From: Selaginella moellendorffii
Taxonomy: Eukaryota; Streptophyta; Lycopodiopsida; Selaginellales; Selaginellaceae
Direction of reading: 5' to 3'
Assembly: GCF_000143415.4 (NCBI RefSeq)
Contig: NW_003314278.1
Location: 388,371-452,370, forward strand
DNA: 64,000 bases
The notes beneath the pieces were generated by a model. It did no database searches and was not told the origin of the DNA. It was given only the letters and a program-made list of their open reading frames with translations. Below, one piece after another: positions 25,505 to 37,160 of this stretch. How positions within the stretch are numbered: position 1 is the first letter of the stretch; each line of letters opens with the position of its first letter. The position numbers and the translations under genes are program-made.

Positions 25505-25550
25505 TATGAAAGCCCTTAGTGAACTTCTATTTGCACCAAGGGCTTTCATA
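25505..25550. repeat. 13-bp perfect inverted repeat (hairpin)
   Basis: TATGAAAGCCCTT at 25505-25517 pairs perfectly with AAGGGCTTTCATA at 25538-25550 across a 20-nt loop. It lies 43 nt after the SART1-like stop and could be in its 3' UTR. Confidence 0.7.
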
Positions 25551-26170
25551 CACGCGGCAGCGCTCATTGCAATGGTGTATGGTAAAGGCGGTCTTTGATT
25601 CCACCGCGATCCTTCTTCGCAAGCTTGTGATGACTTGAACGGGCATTTGGAGGAGGCCAAAAGACACGCTCCAAGGTCATCTGGAAGATGCAAAACGCAT
25701 CTTTGACTGTACATCTAGTTTCAAGGACACAATCATGGCGTATGGAAGAGACATAAGGCGAAATAAACATCTGAGGAGATCTCTTCGAACAGCATTTTAT
25801 TCAAGCACTTGCCGGAAACTCCAGAAGAGACTTTGAAAGAAGGCTTAGGGGCGGTTCAAAGAAGAATTCGTCGAGATAGCCCAACTCGGTGCCCCATCTT
25901 TTTCCTGTGGGGCGAGATCTTTCAATGGCTTTGACGGACCATGTCGATGTCCACCTTTTTCAAGGGCCTCTGCTATTGACAATGTTAGCCTACAATTGCA
26001 GACCTGAAATTAGACACGAGAGGATTGACCATCCAATCTATGGAAACAGACGTGTGGAGGCAAAGGTGTTAGCTTGCAATATAAAACTCTTTAGGCTCCT
26101 GGGGATATTAAATTTTTCTTCAACGCTTCCCTGGATCCACAAACTTAAACAAGAAGGCAAAGTTTTTGCA
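25551..26170. other. Region between SART1-like gene and terpene synthase
   Basis: Contains a weak PPR-like scrap near 25655-25725 (GHLEDAKRIFD on the plus strand) out of any long frame. An open frame, 25889-26308, runs into the terpene-synthase first exon but shows no recognised domain upstream of 26171. Confidence 0.3.
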
Positions 26171-27050
26171 ATGTCAAAGGTTTTGCTCAGCAGCTTTCAA
26201 CGCACTGGCGGTGGAAGCCTCCAGTTATTTGGAGGCACTTATCTCAAGAGCAACGCACAGCCGAATCGGTTTCGGAAAGGTAAGTTCATCAAACTAGCTT
26301 CGCACTAAAACTGGCCTGCTATATTAATTATGCAGTTAGCTCCTGTGCTTCAAAGCCAGCTGAGGCTCTAGTAAGTCGAAGCACCATCGTTACAAGATTG
26401 ATTGGAGCTGATTTCTTCCTACTTGTTCACAGGAGAAGCGGGAAAAGGAGAAGCAGCAGCCATATCAAGGCATTCTCCACGTCCAGGCTGGCAATCGAAT
26501 TGAGGAGCTTGATCACAGAGAAACGTCGCTGCTGGTCAAGGAAGTGAAGGGATGGCTGATGAAACTCGCGAGTGGCAAGGGGGAAATCAGTCCTTCGACT
26601 TACGACACCGCCTGGGTCGCCCGAATCCCGTCCGACTCCGACTCCTCTCTTCCCGAGTTCCCGGAGGCTCTGGAGTGGATCATACACAGTCAACTTCCGG
26701 ATGGATCATGGGGTGATGACTGTCACTTGCAACTCTATGACAGAGTTTTATCCACGCTCTCTTGCCTGGTCACGCTCAAGCTCTGGGACATCGGGCACAA
26801 CAGCATTGCGCAAGGCATGCCTCTTTTCTGATCTTCTGGTGATATCCTGGACTGTTTTCCGACTCTGATTCTTCACAGGCACGAACTTTTTGCGTGAGAA
26901 AAGCATGACGACGGAGATTTCTTGTCAGGTTTCGAGGTGACGTTCCCAATGATGCTCCACGAAGCAAAGCAGGTGGGCCTTAAGCTTCCGTATGACACAG
27001 AGTTCACAAGGTTGCTTGAGATCTCCACCACGGAGAAATTGGCAAAGCGA
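26171..27050 (+). pseudogene. Diterpene synthase, N-terminal part
   Basis: Terpene synthase of the plant diTPS class. Exons 26171-26279, 26336-26370, 26433-26814 and 26879-about 27050. The first 45 residues look like a plastid transit peptide. They are followed by diTPS hallmarks: SPSTYDTAWVARIP, LEWIIHSQLPDGSWGD, LSCLVTLKLWDIGHNSIAQG, then GFEVTFPMMLHEAKQVGLKLPYD. Intron 3 requires a GC donor (CAAG|GCATGC at 26815). Two surplus bases (or one lost) near 26899 break the frame inside exon 4. Homology stops at about 27050, right before the helix that begins the C-terminal part found at 56330. No catalytic motif lies in this portion. Confidence 0.8.
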
Positions 27051-27229
27051 GTGGAGAAGAATCCAGTACCGTGGATCCTCGCATTTGCGAGAATGGGCAT
27101 TTTGACAAGGCCGTTCATGCAAGACCATTGTCTGCTGGATAGTTTCAACTTGAGCGCTGCCAGGAGCATGTTTGAGAGCATGAAGATGCGCACCTTGGTT
27201 TCCTGGACCACCAACGCTCAAAACGCTTG
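27051..27229 (+). pseudogene. PPR-like tail fused to the terpene synthase fragment
   Basis: The open frame continues without a stop from the terpene synthase into a segment containing AARSMFESMKMRTLVSW, which reads like a pentatricopeptide repeat (F..M..R..VSWT), and then stops at 27229. Terpene synthases have no such sequence here, so this is a fusion of two gene fragments. Confidence 0.5.
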
Positions 27230-28013
27230 AAGGACAAAATCAGGAGTTAGAACCATACTCAGGTGCTTCAATCCCTTTCGAAAGCTTCCACAGTCAGACC
27301 GTTTGCTTCTACATCCCAAAGAAACCAGGGGATACATTTCAGCAGCATTCACTCTCTGCGTTATCTCTTTGGCTTCTTCCGATCCACTCTCGTAGTCTGT
27401 CATGCGTTTCCTCCAAGAAGACACAAGAGCATCGTACTCGTGCTTTTCCCACGCAGGCAGATAGCGAGTGAACGTTGTCCGCTTGGCTTTTCTGACATTG
27501 AACTCGTCTGGTGATGAAGCAGCAACAAGGGTTTTATTTCCAACCATCCGCCCCAAGTCCACTCACTGATCGATGAGATGGTATCTACTTTGCTGTCCAG
27601 CACAATCTCCTGAGGGAAGTCTTCTCTATTCACCACCCTGAGCTTGTTACCCTTGAACATCAAAACAGTCGCTCTGGACTTGTAGATCATGACCGGAAGT
27701 ACCAGACGAATGCAGATTTACCAACCCCCGAATTTCCATTCAAATGGCAGCACAACATCCACATGAACGGCACCAGGATCTTCCTGATCTCTTTGTACAA
27801 CCCATCCAATATCTCCTTCACATACAGCTTCAGAATATTGCTGTGGAATGTGGTCAGACGAGCACCTTGAGCAAGAAATTTCATCTGTTCCAGATGGAAC
27901 ATTGATCCACCATGCCTGCTGAGATCTCCTAACATAGGCTGCATGTTCCCACAGGAGGCAAAGCATATTATTGTACGTTTTAATTGAAAAGCATTTAGCT
28001 CAATGAGCTGCAC
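27218..28013 (-). pseudogene. P-loop gene resembling Crinkler/RHS-type ATPases, frameshifted
   Basis: Read on the minus strand in three successive frames: a helical region, a P-loop GNSGVGKSAFVWYF near 27690-27735, then MIYKSRATVLMFKGN, a YHLIDQ strand, and TLVAASSPDEF followed by RYLPAWEKHEYDAL. The series P-loop, short strand ending in Asp, SSP, and (Y/F)-P-W before a helix resembles the NTPase domain of Crinkler (CRN) and trypanosome RHS proteins. Frame changes near 27690 and 27565 mean no intact protein unless there are undetected introns. Assignment by pattern only. Confidence 0.45.
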
Positions 28014-28589
28014 AACTCCTTAAAATGGACATTCCAACAATGGCCTAATCTTCATTATTGAGCTTAGTCCTGGGTTCATTTTAAAAGATTGTAACCGAGC
28101 TTAGTCTTTGTACTGTGGGTTCCTTGTAAAAGATTGTAATTAGAAGCTCTATTAGCTAAAAGAGTGATGGAATCACAAGGAATCCAATCACGGTGGCATT
28201 CTTCAGGCCACTTTAGCACACGACAATGACATCCTCAATGTTAACAATCCACCTTGCGTGTACTAGTGCTCCACGATTGGGCAAGTCTCTGCATAGGTTC
28301 ATCATTTGGCGAGGAGCCCCACGTAGCTACATGTTATAACTTATGCTCTAGCATTCTTGAGGCCAATTTCGTCCTACTAGATGGTACATCCTGACAAAGA
28401 ACTTTTCTGATTTCAGAAGTGAATGTGATCTAGTCGGGAGCCATTCCTTCCAAGACCATCTCCTGGTAGAGGATCAAATTAAAGCGTGGAAGAAATTCCC
28501 AGTGAGAGCGTAGGCCTAGCAGTCCATGCGACAATGTTGTGGCACTCGGGCATTTGATCGAACATTGCCCGTGCCATGTGTGTGTCGTT
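28014..28589. other. Non-coding spacer
   Basis: No gene, tRNA or recognisable repeat seen. Confidence 0.35.
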
Positions 28590-29470
28590 TTGAGTGTAGA
28601 ACTCATGCTTTTCCACGGTATGTATGGTTCTTCTCGTGCTCATTTTGCTTATACTATTGTCCAGATTGCTTCATTCCTCATAGATGTATTTTCCAAGATA
28701 AATGGAGGCCTGTAGTTCATCAACATCCAAGGCGTGGAGTGACCACAATGCAACTTGTGATGAGACGAGTTTGTGACCTCTGTATTATGCCTTCTGCTCT
28801 TTGGAAACTTTTGAGACAGCTTGCTCTCAGCTAATTGAGTTTAAGCTCGGTCAAGGCTTTCACAAGATTGGACAATAGTGTGAAAGACAAATGCCAAAAC
28901 CGTGTGTTTGAGGACAAGCTTAACTAGCTAGTTGCACCAAGATCACCACCAATTCCATGAGGTGTGACTTGTTTATGTTGAATCTAGGATTTTCCTCGAG
29001 AGCTTCCCTGGTTTATTGGATGTCTGGTGCAACCCTGGAGTTTTTTTTGCAGGTGAGTAAGCTTTCACGGTTTCAGAGCAATATATTATTGCCAAGAAAA
29101 GGCATCAAAAGTTGGAGCGCCCCGAGGATTTGAAAGGATCGAAACCTATGGACCTCCAAGCTTTGACAACCAAGTGAAGAATAGATGGGACCAGGGTGCC
29201 TGGATCAAATCAAACTCGAGCTCAGACAAGCCATCTTCCACGACAATACCTTAAACGGCTGTTGCTGGTTCTTGTTGCAGCATACTTATGCTTTGTTTCT
29301 CAAAAGTAGCCTTTGCATCAGCTGCTTGTCAGATTGAGACGAAGAGTCCACCCATTTTGTTTGCCATGGCCTCGCCAGAGCATGGAGCAAGTGAGAGTTT
29401 CATTCCATCGAGAAGAGAATGGTTTCTTTCTTCAGCTTGACTGCAGCAAATTTTTCTAGACATGCAAAAC
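28590..29470 (+). repeat. Dispersed repeat, copy A
   Basis: Homologous to 31880-32630 and 53990-54740. Shared landmarks are TGTATGGTTCTTCTCGTGCT, GCCTGTAGTTCATCAACATC, TTCACGGTTTCAGAGCAATA and GAAGAGAATGGTTTCTTTCT. More diverged and more indel-rich than the other two copies, therefore probably the oldest. No intact ORF. Confidence 0.8.
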
Positions 29471-29809
29471 AACAGAAATCTTATAAAACCCACCTTGCAT
29501 ATGTCTCATGAATAAGTTCGGACTTTTCAGGAGTATGGCCTCAAGCTCCTCTTTGTTTATAAATTGCTTATAAATGTAAATGCAAATGCTCTTGTGCAGG
29601 AAGCTTATGAATACTTCTTATGAAAAGCACCTCAACTCTTGTATCCATTTCCGTGGCTCGATTTTGGTAGCATCTGTAACGTTATGCGGCTGTAGAGTGG
29701 CTGTTGCCTGATGCATTCTTGAAACACTTTGCTCTCTTTAACAGAAGAAACAGTCTGTTGTAACACACAAAGCTTAGACATTTTTCACCCCAAAAGGAAA
29801 GAAATATAC
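29471..29809. other. Spacer with possible 3' exon of the START gene
   Basis: A minus-strand stretch near 29690-29745 (SKVFQECIRQQPLYS-like) might be the last coding exon of the START gene; splice phases were not secured. Nothing else seen. Confidence 0.3.
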
Positions 29810-30281
29810 CTTGAGGTATAGCCTGAAGCCGTGTCCCACAACTTGACGCCCAAGGAAGTTAATCACCCATGTCAGAACAAGGTCGAGCTTAAGGTCCAGG
29901 TGTATTACTGCTCTGTAAAAGAAGTAGTGACTATCTTAAGAAGAAGAAGAAAAAAAAAAAAAAACTAATAGCGTACCTTATGTAGCATTTCTTGTCGCTA
30001 ATCTTCTGGAGGATGAATCCACCGTTGGCTTCCATGCGAATGACGCCCTCTTTTGGAGGAGGCAAATGAGAAGCATTAAAACCATGGATGGTCTCCTTGA
30101 TGATAGTCTCTGCTTCCTGGGGGACCTGGCAAATCACCACCATTGGAGTGAATAAAATAACAAAAGAGGTGATAGCTGAACTGTTCGCAAGCAGCCAACC
30201 ACGGCATCCAATTCAGGTAGCTCCAGTTCGAAAGACGTGACCAGCATTTCTCTTGTCGCAAACGGCCATGGAACCTTGCAC
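29810..30281 (-). pseudogene. START lipid-transfer domain gene fragment
   Basis: Three exons on the minus strand, 30182-30281, 29977-30125 and 29810-29912, join in frame. They give START-domain sequence: VPWPFATREMLVTSFE, then PPKEGVIRMEANGGFILQKI, then VINFLGRQVVGHGFRLYLK. START domains bind lipids or sterols in a hydrophobic cavity, and this order matches the C-terminal two thirds of the fold in PCTP/CP5-like plant proteins. No upstream exons for the first third of the domain or a start codon were found before 30300, so it is treated as a fragment; missed exons remain possible. Confidence 0.6.
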
Positions 30282-30519
30282 CTGGCAAGAGCTTGTAGAA
30301 TTTAAACGCGGGACGGAGGAGCTGCTACACTACCACCAGCGTTGTGGCTTTTGGATTGATCAGCAGGGCACAAGGGATATACGTTGCAGTGAAAGCATTG
30401 CTTTCCCACAGTTCATCTTTCGCCCTTTTTGCTCTAAATACTCTTGTGAAGGACAGCCACCTTTTTATTTTCCATGCATTGCCCCCTCTTCTTCACACAG
30501 GGTGTGACTTGAAATTTCA

Positions 30520-30905
30520 TGGATTTTTTCAAATGTTTGGTCTTGTTGCTGCTAGGAACAAGCATCAAACTTGGATAGAACACGACAAGAAAGCCCCTTG
30601 ATGAAATCTCAAGCTCCCCAGGATTTGAAAGAACAGAGAAGTACCTCCAGCCTTGGACTCTTAACTTTGCTGCTAATCAAGAGCGTGCCTGGATCAATTT
30701 AATCTTCAATGCTCAAACAAGCCATCTTCGGACATTCAGTCGTTGGATGCAGCAAACCTTGTTTCTCAAAAGAAGAAAAGGTAGGTTATCCCAGGGATTC
30801 AGTGGTGAAATCTTCATTCCATAATGGTTTCTTTCTTGAGCTTGACAACCGCAGAAAGGATGACAGCCTTATAAAACGTTCCCACGGGTTTAGAAAGGAT
30901 GCTTA
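30520..30905 (+). repeat. Dispersed repeat, diverged copy A'
   Basis: Resembles the 3' half of copy A and of the 32270-32630 segment: CAGGATTTGAAAG, GTGCCTGGATCAA, TTGTTTCTCAAAAG and ATGGTTTCTTTCTTGAGCTTGACA in the same order. Heavily diverged; leads directly into a tRNA-like repeat. Confidence 0.6.
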
Positions 30906-30929
30906 GAAATGAGCGAGAGCTTGCGCCGT

Positions 30930-31080
30930 TATGGTGAAGGTATGATATACGTTAAGAAGCAATTAGTGTCCGATTTGGATGGGAACCTGATGGCCGGATA
31001 TCTGGCTAGAATAAACAAATATATTGGCAAGGTCACAGGTTCGAATCCACAGCCAGCGACCCAATCAAAAAAATTTGCAA
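30930..31080 (+). mobile_element. tRNA-derived SINE-like repeat, copy 1
   Basis: Nearly identical sequence occurs at 32672-32815 and 54781-54920. It holds an A-box-like TGGCTAGAATA and a perfect B-box GGTTCGAATCC, then an A-rich tail. The T-stem does not pair, so it is not a working tRNA. Short length, internal Pol III boxes and an A-tail suggest a SINE. Confidence 0.5.
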
Positions 31081-31609
31081 CGCTTCTCCCTCCTTTGCAT
31101 CTTGCAAGCTACTGTGATCAGAGCGAGCTCTTCTGCCTGCAGTCATCTCGGGATGAGAACTACTTGTCGTCCATAGCCCAAGACTACAGCATGTCCACGA
31201 TCATGGAACACTTAAGATGCTTGGTGGATCTCCTGGGGAGATCTGGGAAGCTAGACGAGGCCAGTGTCGAGCCAAATTTCAGCGCTGGAGAATGAAAGAG
31301 TGGGGAAAAGTCCGATGCTAGTGCAGCTCCAACCACTCTTCTCAATCCCTGTCGATTACACTCGAAGGAATGTCCCTGAATGAGGCTCGAATCATTGATA
31401 GCTGCCAAGAGAAATAACTGGATGCTCGAAAAAGAGTAACAAGGGCAAATGCCGCGATCGCAATCTTCCACGAGAGAGAACCTCGATCTTTCATCTTCTG
31501 GAAGATTTCCAGCACCCGCACTTTCCATACATTTCTATGACCAGATTAGCAAGGAACCTCGAGGCCGCTGGAGACGATTTTCCTCGTGGATGCGCCTTCC
31601 CCCTCCCAG
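31081..31609 (+). pseudogene. PPR C-terminal scrap and spacer
   Basis: 31190-31295 reads MSTIMEHLRCLVDLLGRSGK followed by LDEA, the typical late block of plant PPR proteins (EHY.C.VDLLGR.G.L.EA). It is cut off on both sides; the rest of the interval is unremarkable. Confidence 0.55.
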
Positions 31610-32671
31610 ATCTGTGCTCACCGCATTCTCGCCCAGGCGCCCACCGCTGGAGATCGCTCCTCCTTGCTGCAAATCTTCGCTGGATGGCACCTCCTCGTCA
31701 AGGCTCAAGAACGATGCCATGGAAAACCACCGCCATTGCCATTATACGCTACTGCTGCACATTTTCGATCCAGGGGGCTCTTTACCCGGGCGGTCTGCTG
31801 CTGCCGGGCGTGCTCTACAAGTCGAGCAGCATGGTCTTTCTTCTCAGTCTCAGACATCTTCAAACTAGGCTCACAAGCACAAGCACTGCTTTTCCGCGGT
31901 ATGTATGGTTCTTCTCGTGCTCATTTTGCTTATACTCTTGCCAGTCCAGATCACTTCATTCCTCATCTTCGCCACCCTTTGGCCTCGAGCATTTTCCAAG
32001 ATAAAATAGAGGCCTGTAGTTCATCAACATCCAAGGCGTGGAGTGACCACAACGCAACTTGTGATGAGATGAGTTGGTGACCTGGTATACTTTTTTGTGT
32101 TATGCCATCTGCTCTTTGGAAACTTTTGAGAAAGCTTGCTCTCAGCCGATTGAGTTTGAGCTTGGTCAAGGCTCTCACAGGTTTATTGGATCTCTGGTGC
32201 AACCCTGGAGTTTTGTTTGCGGGTGAGTAAGCTTTCACGGTTTCAGAGCAATATATTATATTATTGCCAAGAAAAGGCATCAAAACTTGGAGCTCCAGAG
32301 TCTCACGCCCCGAGGATTTGAAAGGATCCAAACCTATGGACCTCCAGCTTGGACAACCAAGTGAAGAATAGATTCCCGGGACCATGGTGCCTGGATCAAA
32401 TCAAACTCGAGCTCAGACAAGCCATCTTCCAGAACAATATCTCAAACGGATACTTTGTTTCTCAAAAATAGCTTCTGCATCAGCTGCTTGCTCAGATTGA
32501 GATGCAGAGTCCATCCAACCCGTTTTGTTTGCCATGGCCTCGCCAGAGCATGGAGAAAGTGAGAGTTTCATTCCATCGAGAAGAGAATGGTTTCTTTCTT
32601 GAGCTTGACAGCAGCAACGCGCTGCACGCCATGCGCCCACAAAACGAAAATCTGTTGCGCCGCTGTTTACA

Positions 32672-32815
32672 TTATGGTATACGTTAAGAAGCAATTAGTG
32701 TACACTTTGGACGGGATCCTGATGGCCGGATATCTGGCTAGAATAAAAAAATATATTGGCAAGGTCACAGGTTCGAACCCACAGCCAGAGACCCAATCAA
32801 TTTTTTTTGTATGAA
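32672..32815 (+). mobile_element. tRNA-derived SINE-like repeat, copy 2
   Basis: Same element as at 30930, with B-box GGTTCGAACCC at 32770 and a T-rich 3' edge. Lies inside segmental duplication B. Confidence 0.5.
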
Positions 32816-33225
32816 CGAGGGATTTCTCTTCTCCGCAAAGTCGCGGAGCTAAATCTTCTCTCGTGCCGATCCCCCAGGCGCGACGCCACGAATGATCCAC
32901 GCCGCCGCGCCGGGTTCAGGCTCTTGGATCGCGCGATATTCTTGGATTTCGCTGGCAAATGCGAGCAGCAGGAACAGGGCATTCGATCGATGCGGCGTCA
33001 GTCTTGTTCGATTAGGAGTTCCGTGAACGTCTCCTGGAACGCGATGATCACCGCGTATGTGGCGGCATCCCGCATCCGAGAAGAAATCTTTGATTTCATG
33101 CCGGATGAAGACGGTATTGATTCGGCCAGTAGCTGCTCTCCAGGATCCGCGCGTGGATCCTCTGGCCTCGCAGCCCCTGGATGTCGTCCACGTGGGCAGT
33201 CAGATGGATTCCAAATCTTAAATCC
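32816..33225 (+). pseudogene. PPR-like remnant (copy B)
   Basis: The frame from 32816 contains SVNVSWNAMITAYVAASR and a following FDFMPDEDGID, a pentatricopeptide pattern (VSWNAMI.AY ... F..MP..D). The preceding part is arginine-rich without a domain. Frame changes relative to copy C near 33130. No complete gene. Confidence 0.55.
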
Positions 33226-33271
33226 AATAAGAGGAGTTGAAACAATATTTTGTTATCTCCCAGTGTTCATG

Positions 33272-33345
33272 GCTTTGTGGTTATAGCATGCATGCTGTAA
33301 TGTTCTATTGTGAAGGGTTGCTGGGTTCGATTCCCATCCATCTCG
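33272..33345 (+). tRNA. tRNA-like sequence (pseudogene)
   Basis: TGTGGTTATAGCATGC resembles a tRNA D-arm/A-box, and 55 nt later GGGTTCGATTCCCATCC forms a T-arm with four paired bases. The acceptor and anticodon stems do not fold convincingly. Duplicated, and more decayed, at 55381-55455. Likely tRNA-derived and inactive. Confidence 0.4.
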
Positions 33346-33815
33346 ACTTTCAATTAAGAATAATACGGTGTTAGGGTCGCAAACAGATTGACTATCTCCA
33401 ATGTAGTCATGCAATCAAATTTTGTGGAAGGGAAGATATATATTTGATTTGTGCTGTTTGGGAAGGGAAGATATATATTTGATTTACACACAAACAGCAC
33501 AAACATGCCATTGAGCTTACCAATTCGATCATATATACCAGTTGTCACTTCAGCATAATCTATCAATCACACATAATGTTGTGCCATTGAATTCTCAATG
33601 GCCCTGCCAGCATATGCAAGCCTTCCTCACCATTTGAACAAGAAAGATGCTAGACAACAAGCTAGAAATAGTGAATGAGAATGAACTTTTAAACGCAGTT
33701 TATATTAGTGGTAACTACAAACAAATAAAAGGTTAAGAGCGATACATCACAGCCGTTGGATTAAAGGATATCTTAGAATATACCATCCAAACCGTTAGAT
33801 TTTAGTGCAGAGACT

Positions 33816-33997
33816 CGGGTATTCGTCTTCCTCTGTGCAGCGGAAAGCTGCCATCTCTCGATGTTTGGGTGGCTTGAATCCCTCGGAGCTCTCCATCCGG
33901 TTGCATCGGGTATTCGTCTTCCTCTATGCAGCGGAAAGCTGCCATCTCTCGATGTTTGGGTGGCTTGAATCCCTCGGAGCTCTCCATCCGGTTGCAC
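33816..33997 (+). repeat. 91-bp tandem duplication
   Basis: Two consecutive, almost identical units of 91 bp, each starting TCGGGTATTCGTCTTCCTCT and ending CCGGTTGCA. Copy C of the segmental duplication holds only one unit, so the tandem step happened after the two copies separated. Confidence 0.9.
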
Positions 33998-34298
33998 CCA
34001 GACAAAGGTGACGTTTTCCATCCCCTCTCTCTCAACTACACAACGGGCCTGTCGTGCCAGACTTGGGACGACTCACGAGCCCAAGCGAAAACTCGTGCAA
34101 ACGGAACATCTCAATCCATCTTATGAGCCCAAGAGCAAGCTCATATAATACGGTACAAAACGGTAACCAAATCCATACCCAAGGAACGATTGCGAAGTCT
34201 TAGCACCCAAACGTGTACCCACTCGAATCATCGTTTTCATCTCTGCGTATGCAATGAGACTAGTTGCCCAATCTCATTGGATAGTATCGCTGAGACGT

Positions 34299-35443
34299 AT
34301 CCTCTGATACCAAATGTAGCGCACGTGGTTTTGACCCTTTATCCTATGGTGATTTACCATAGGATAACACCACAAGTGGAACCTAGACCCTCTTTGTGCC
34401 ACATGACAGATGCCACGTGTCACATGCCACGTGTCTATAGGAACCCGAGGTTCAGGGCCTTGGGCCACTGAACGAAGGAACGGTGCCAAACTCCTAAGCA
34501 TGGGGCCAAGGAGTGACAGAACCGATCCACGGAGCAACTCCCGAGCGTAAAGCCTAAAGAGCGAAGGGACAGGAGCCCAGAGCGACTTGGAACAGTCCTA
34601 GAGTGACCAACATCCTAATGCCAGGACCAGCACGCAAAACGGGGCCAAACCGAGTCTGGCGCTATTTCAGCATACCGGTGGCCTAACACGAAGACATGGG
34701 TACTCCACCAACTAGCATGGTGTGGAGCTTGGGCTTAGACCCAAGCCGGACGCAGAATAAGGACAGGCATGCAAGCGGGAGCTAGATTATGCCTCAGGTT
34801 GGTTGGCCATGCCCGACCTACCCACTATCCCTACTATACATTTGGAACCCCCCCCCCTTCCCCTTGAGGAACACATGCTTTGGGCTTTCACCCCAAGCTT
34901 ACCCTTAGTACCAGGAGTTAGTTTCTGGGACAAGCTTGAAACTTACTAAATATAGAATGGCGCTAGATTGCGAATTTGGACATGGGACAAACACCATTGT
35001 GTTCAGGTCAATCTCTACATTTCATAGATATGCCAAATGAGCAAATCTGGACACTTTCCATAAATAGCATTTGGGACCGAAATGAGACTAACACAAAGGG
35101 CATGATAGCGAGGGTGTTTGGCAGACACGGTAAGCTATCATCCAGCGATATTGAGGGACTAATCTCAATATGCGAGGGTTCTTGTCAAGCCAGTGCAAGA
35201 CAGAGCAAAAGAGAACTAAAAAGCCAGGTTAAGTATGCTTGGCTGAATAGACACTTAGGAATTCCGTCCTTATGCTCATCCGGCCAAGTACAGATGCAAA
35301 GTCCAGTTTACTAACACTTGAACAAGAGGGGCTGACAAAGGGTCCAGGAATACCGACCTCCTACCATCGTGGCAGTAAGGAAAGAGTGTCCGTAAGGACT
35401 GGTCGACAGGTAACTTTCAATACCCGAAGTCACATTCGCGACA
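34299..35443 (-). mobile_element. gypsy-type LTR (1129 bp) with primer-binding site
   Basis: LTR 34315-35443: in minus orientation it starts TGTCGCGAATGTG and ends GCGCTACA. Two bases beyond its end, the minus strand carries TGGTATCAGAGG (34301-34312), complementary to the 3' end of initiator tRNA-Met. That makes this a 5' LTR. The element's internal region should continue below 34299 but is lost after about 150 bp. Homologous to the LTR at 44389-45283. Confidence 0.85.
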
Positions 35444-35549
35444 CTACCTTTAGATCCTGGGCCTCCACCCTAGATCATTCTCCTCGGGCATTCACCAGTA
35501 CCACAAGATTCCTACTTTGTCTATGCAGGGCTACCATGAACCAATTGAA

Positions 35550-37160
35550 CTAATCCATCCCAAAGATTACGTTAAATCCCGCCATGTCCAACACGGTGAA
35601 ATCCATATCTACTTTCCATGTCCCTATTTCGACTCTTGCTTATCAAAGTACCTTATCGATGCTTTGGCTACCTTGAATAAACTCTATAGTCCTTGGTTCA
35701 CTCAGCCGTTGCACCGTTAGTTCGGCTTGCTAGACTATGTCTGCAGCCACAAAATTATCCAAAGCACCCGTGTCAATAAGGATCTTAACAAAGCTACCTC
35801 TGATCTTCCCTTGGAGGGCTAGTAGATATCACAAATGACTCTCTACCAAAGTTGCTCGTGTAATGAGTAACTTTGAGTTAGGGATTGCATCACGTGTCTC
35901 AGTTTAGATTTCATCCAACTTAATGGCCATATTAGCTCTGGCCTTCTTCAGGTGGGGACATTCCCTCAAAAAGTGTCCTGCTTCACCGCAGTTGAAGCAT
36001 ATGTTATTTCTCACACTATTAGTAGACTTGACTTTTTTATCAATAGGTTTGTCCCTTTTCGCTTGACTCCCCCACGTACTTACTCGTTGGCCACCGGATC
36101 TGCCTTTCCAGAACCACGAGGACTCATTTTTAGAGAAACTCTTCTTGAATTTCCCTTTGCCATATGTCCCCCTTGGTTTGGCTCCTTTGCTAAACATGGA
36201 CCCCGGCCCCATCGTGTTCCCCTTTTGCAAGTTATCATTGAAATGCACCTTCATAGTTGCATCCAACACTTCCTTGTAGTTGGTCGGGTTCTAACGCATC
36301 ACCTCATTGCGAACCTAGGTTTGCAAGCCTGATATAAAGGCATGGAATGCATTCCATATCACCCATGTCTGTGACAAGTATCCTCTTTGCCATAAATGCA
36401 TTCACATACTCTTGAATGGTTCCGGTCTGCTTCAGCCTACTCAGCTCATCCCTTAAGTGTAGAGTAGCATTCAGAGGAACATAGGTTGCATGGATCCTCG
36501 CATTCATCATTTCCCAAGTGGCCACCAGTCCTTCATTAGCCTCTGTTGTTCTCCACCAAGATATAACATTATTTGCCAAGTATGGTTTTGCACATGGGAC
36601 CTTCTCCGAGCTCGGTAATTGCAACGCTCGAAAGTAATCCTCCATATCGTAAAACCAATCTTCCACCACCTTATAGTCATTCACTCCCTTGAAGACTGGT
36701 GGGGGCTTTGGTTTGTATTTGGGAACTTCTTGAGGGACTGATTCCACTTCGGTTTGTTCAACCTTGTTCGGTTCCCCCTCAGTCCCTGCCGAAGGTTCCA
36801 CACCTTTTGCATTGCCAACATCTACAGTTTTTCGCTTTTTCTTCCGCTTCTCATCACGCTTTAGCTTGTGTACGAGAGTCTCTAGCAGGGCATTGGTCTA
36901 AGTTAATTGTCCTTTTAAAACGTCCAATCAAGCCTTGGATGACTGAACCTCACCACTGGACTCATGTTTGGAAGTTTCCTCACTAGAGTCCTTATGCAAG
37001 GATTCTTCATCTATAGCTTCTTGTTGAACTAGAGGCTCCAGCTTTGGAAGAGGTTCCATCTCCACCTTGGTTCGTTTATGCCCTGCTTTTGCCATCTCCC
37101 AGCAATCCACCTCTATCCTTCGGTAGAATTGAGGAAAAGGTTTCGATACCAAATTGTACA
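35550..37160 (-). mobile_element. gypsy gag-protease fragment
   Basis: On the minus strand, from 37152: a Gag leader; a Gag domain (VEDWFYDMEDYF, VISWWRTTEAN, 36304-36801); a zinc knuckle CFNCGEAGHFLREC (35904-36269); and an aspartic protease with ILIDTGALDNFV near 35790 and FNVIFGMD near 35575. A PBS-like TGGTATCGAAACC lies at 37139-37151, adjoining TGTACA at 37155, the expected LTR edge. In-frame stops interrupt gag and protease. The LTR itself is missing. Confidence 0.85.

Larger units (their letters stand above)
31610..34075 (+). repeat. Segmental duplication, copy B
   Basis: Matches 53857-56160 in the same orientation at high identity for nearly its whole length. Differences: copy B has about 130 bp extra at 31730-31860, a 91-bp tandem duplication at 33816-33997 and a roughly 30-bp duplication near 33430-33480. 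Copy C has about 110 bp inserted near 55490-55600. It contains PPR-like remnants, a SINE-like repeat and a tRNA-like sequence. Confidence 0.9.

Noticed and set aside
28526-28834. ORF in the dispersed repeat as a protein gene
   Set aside because: Not conserved in frame between the three repeat copies.
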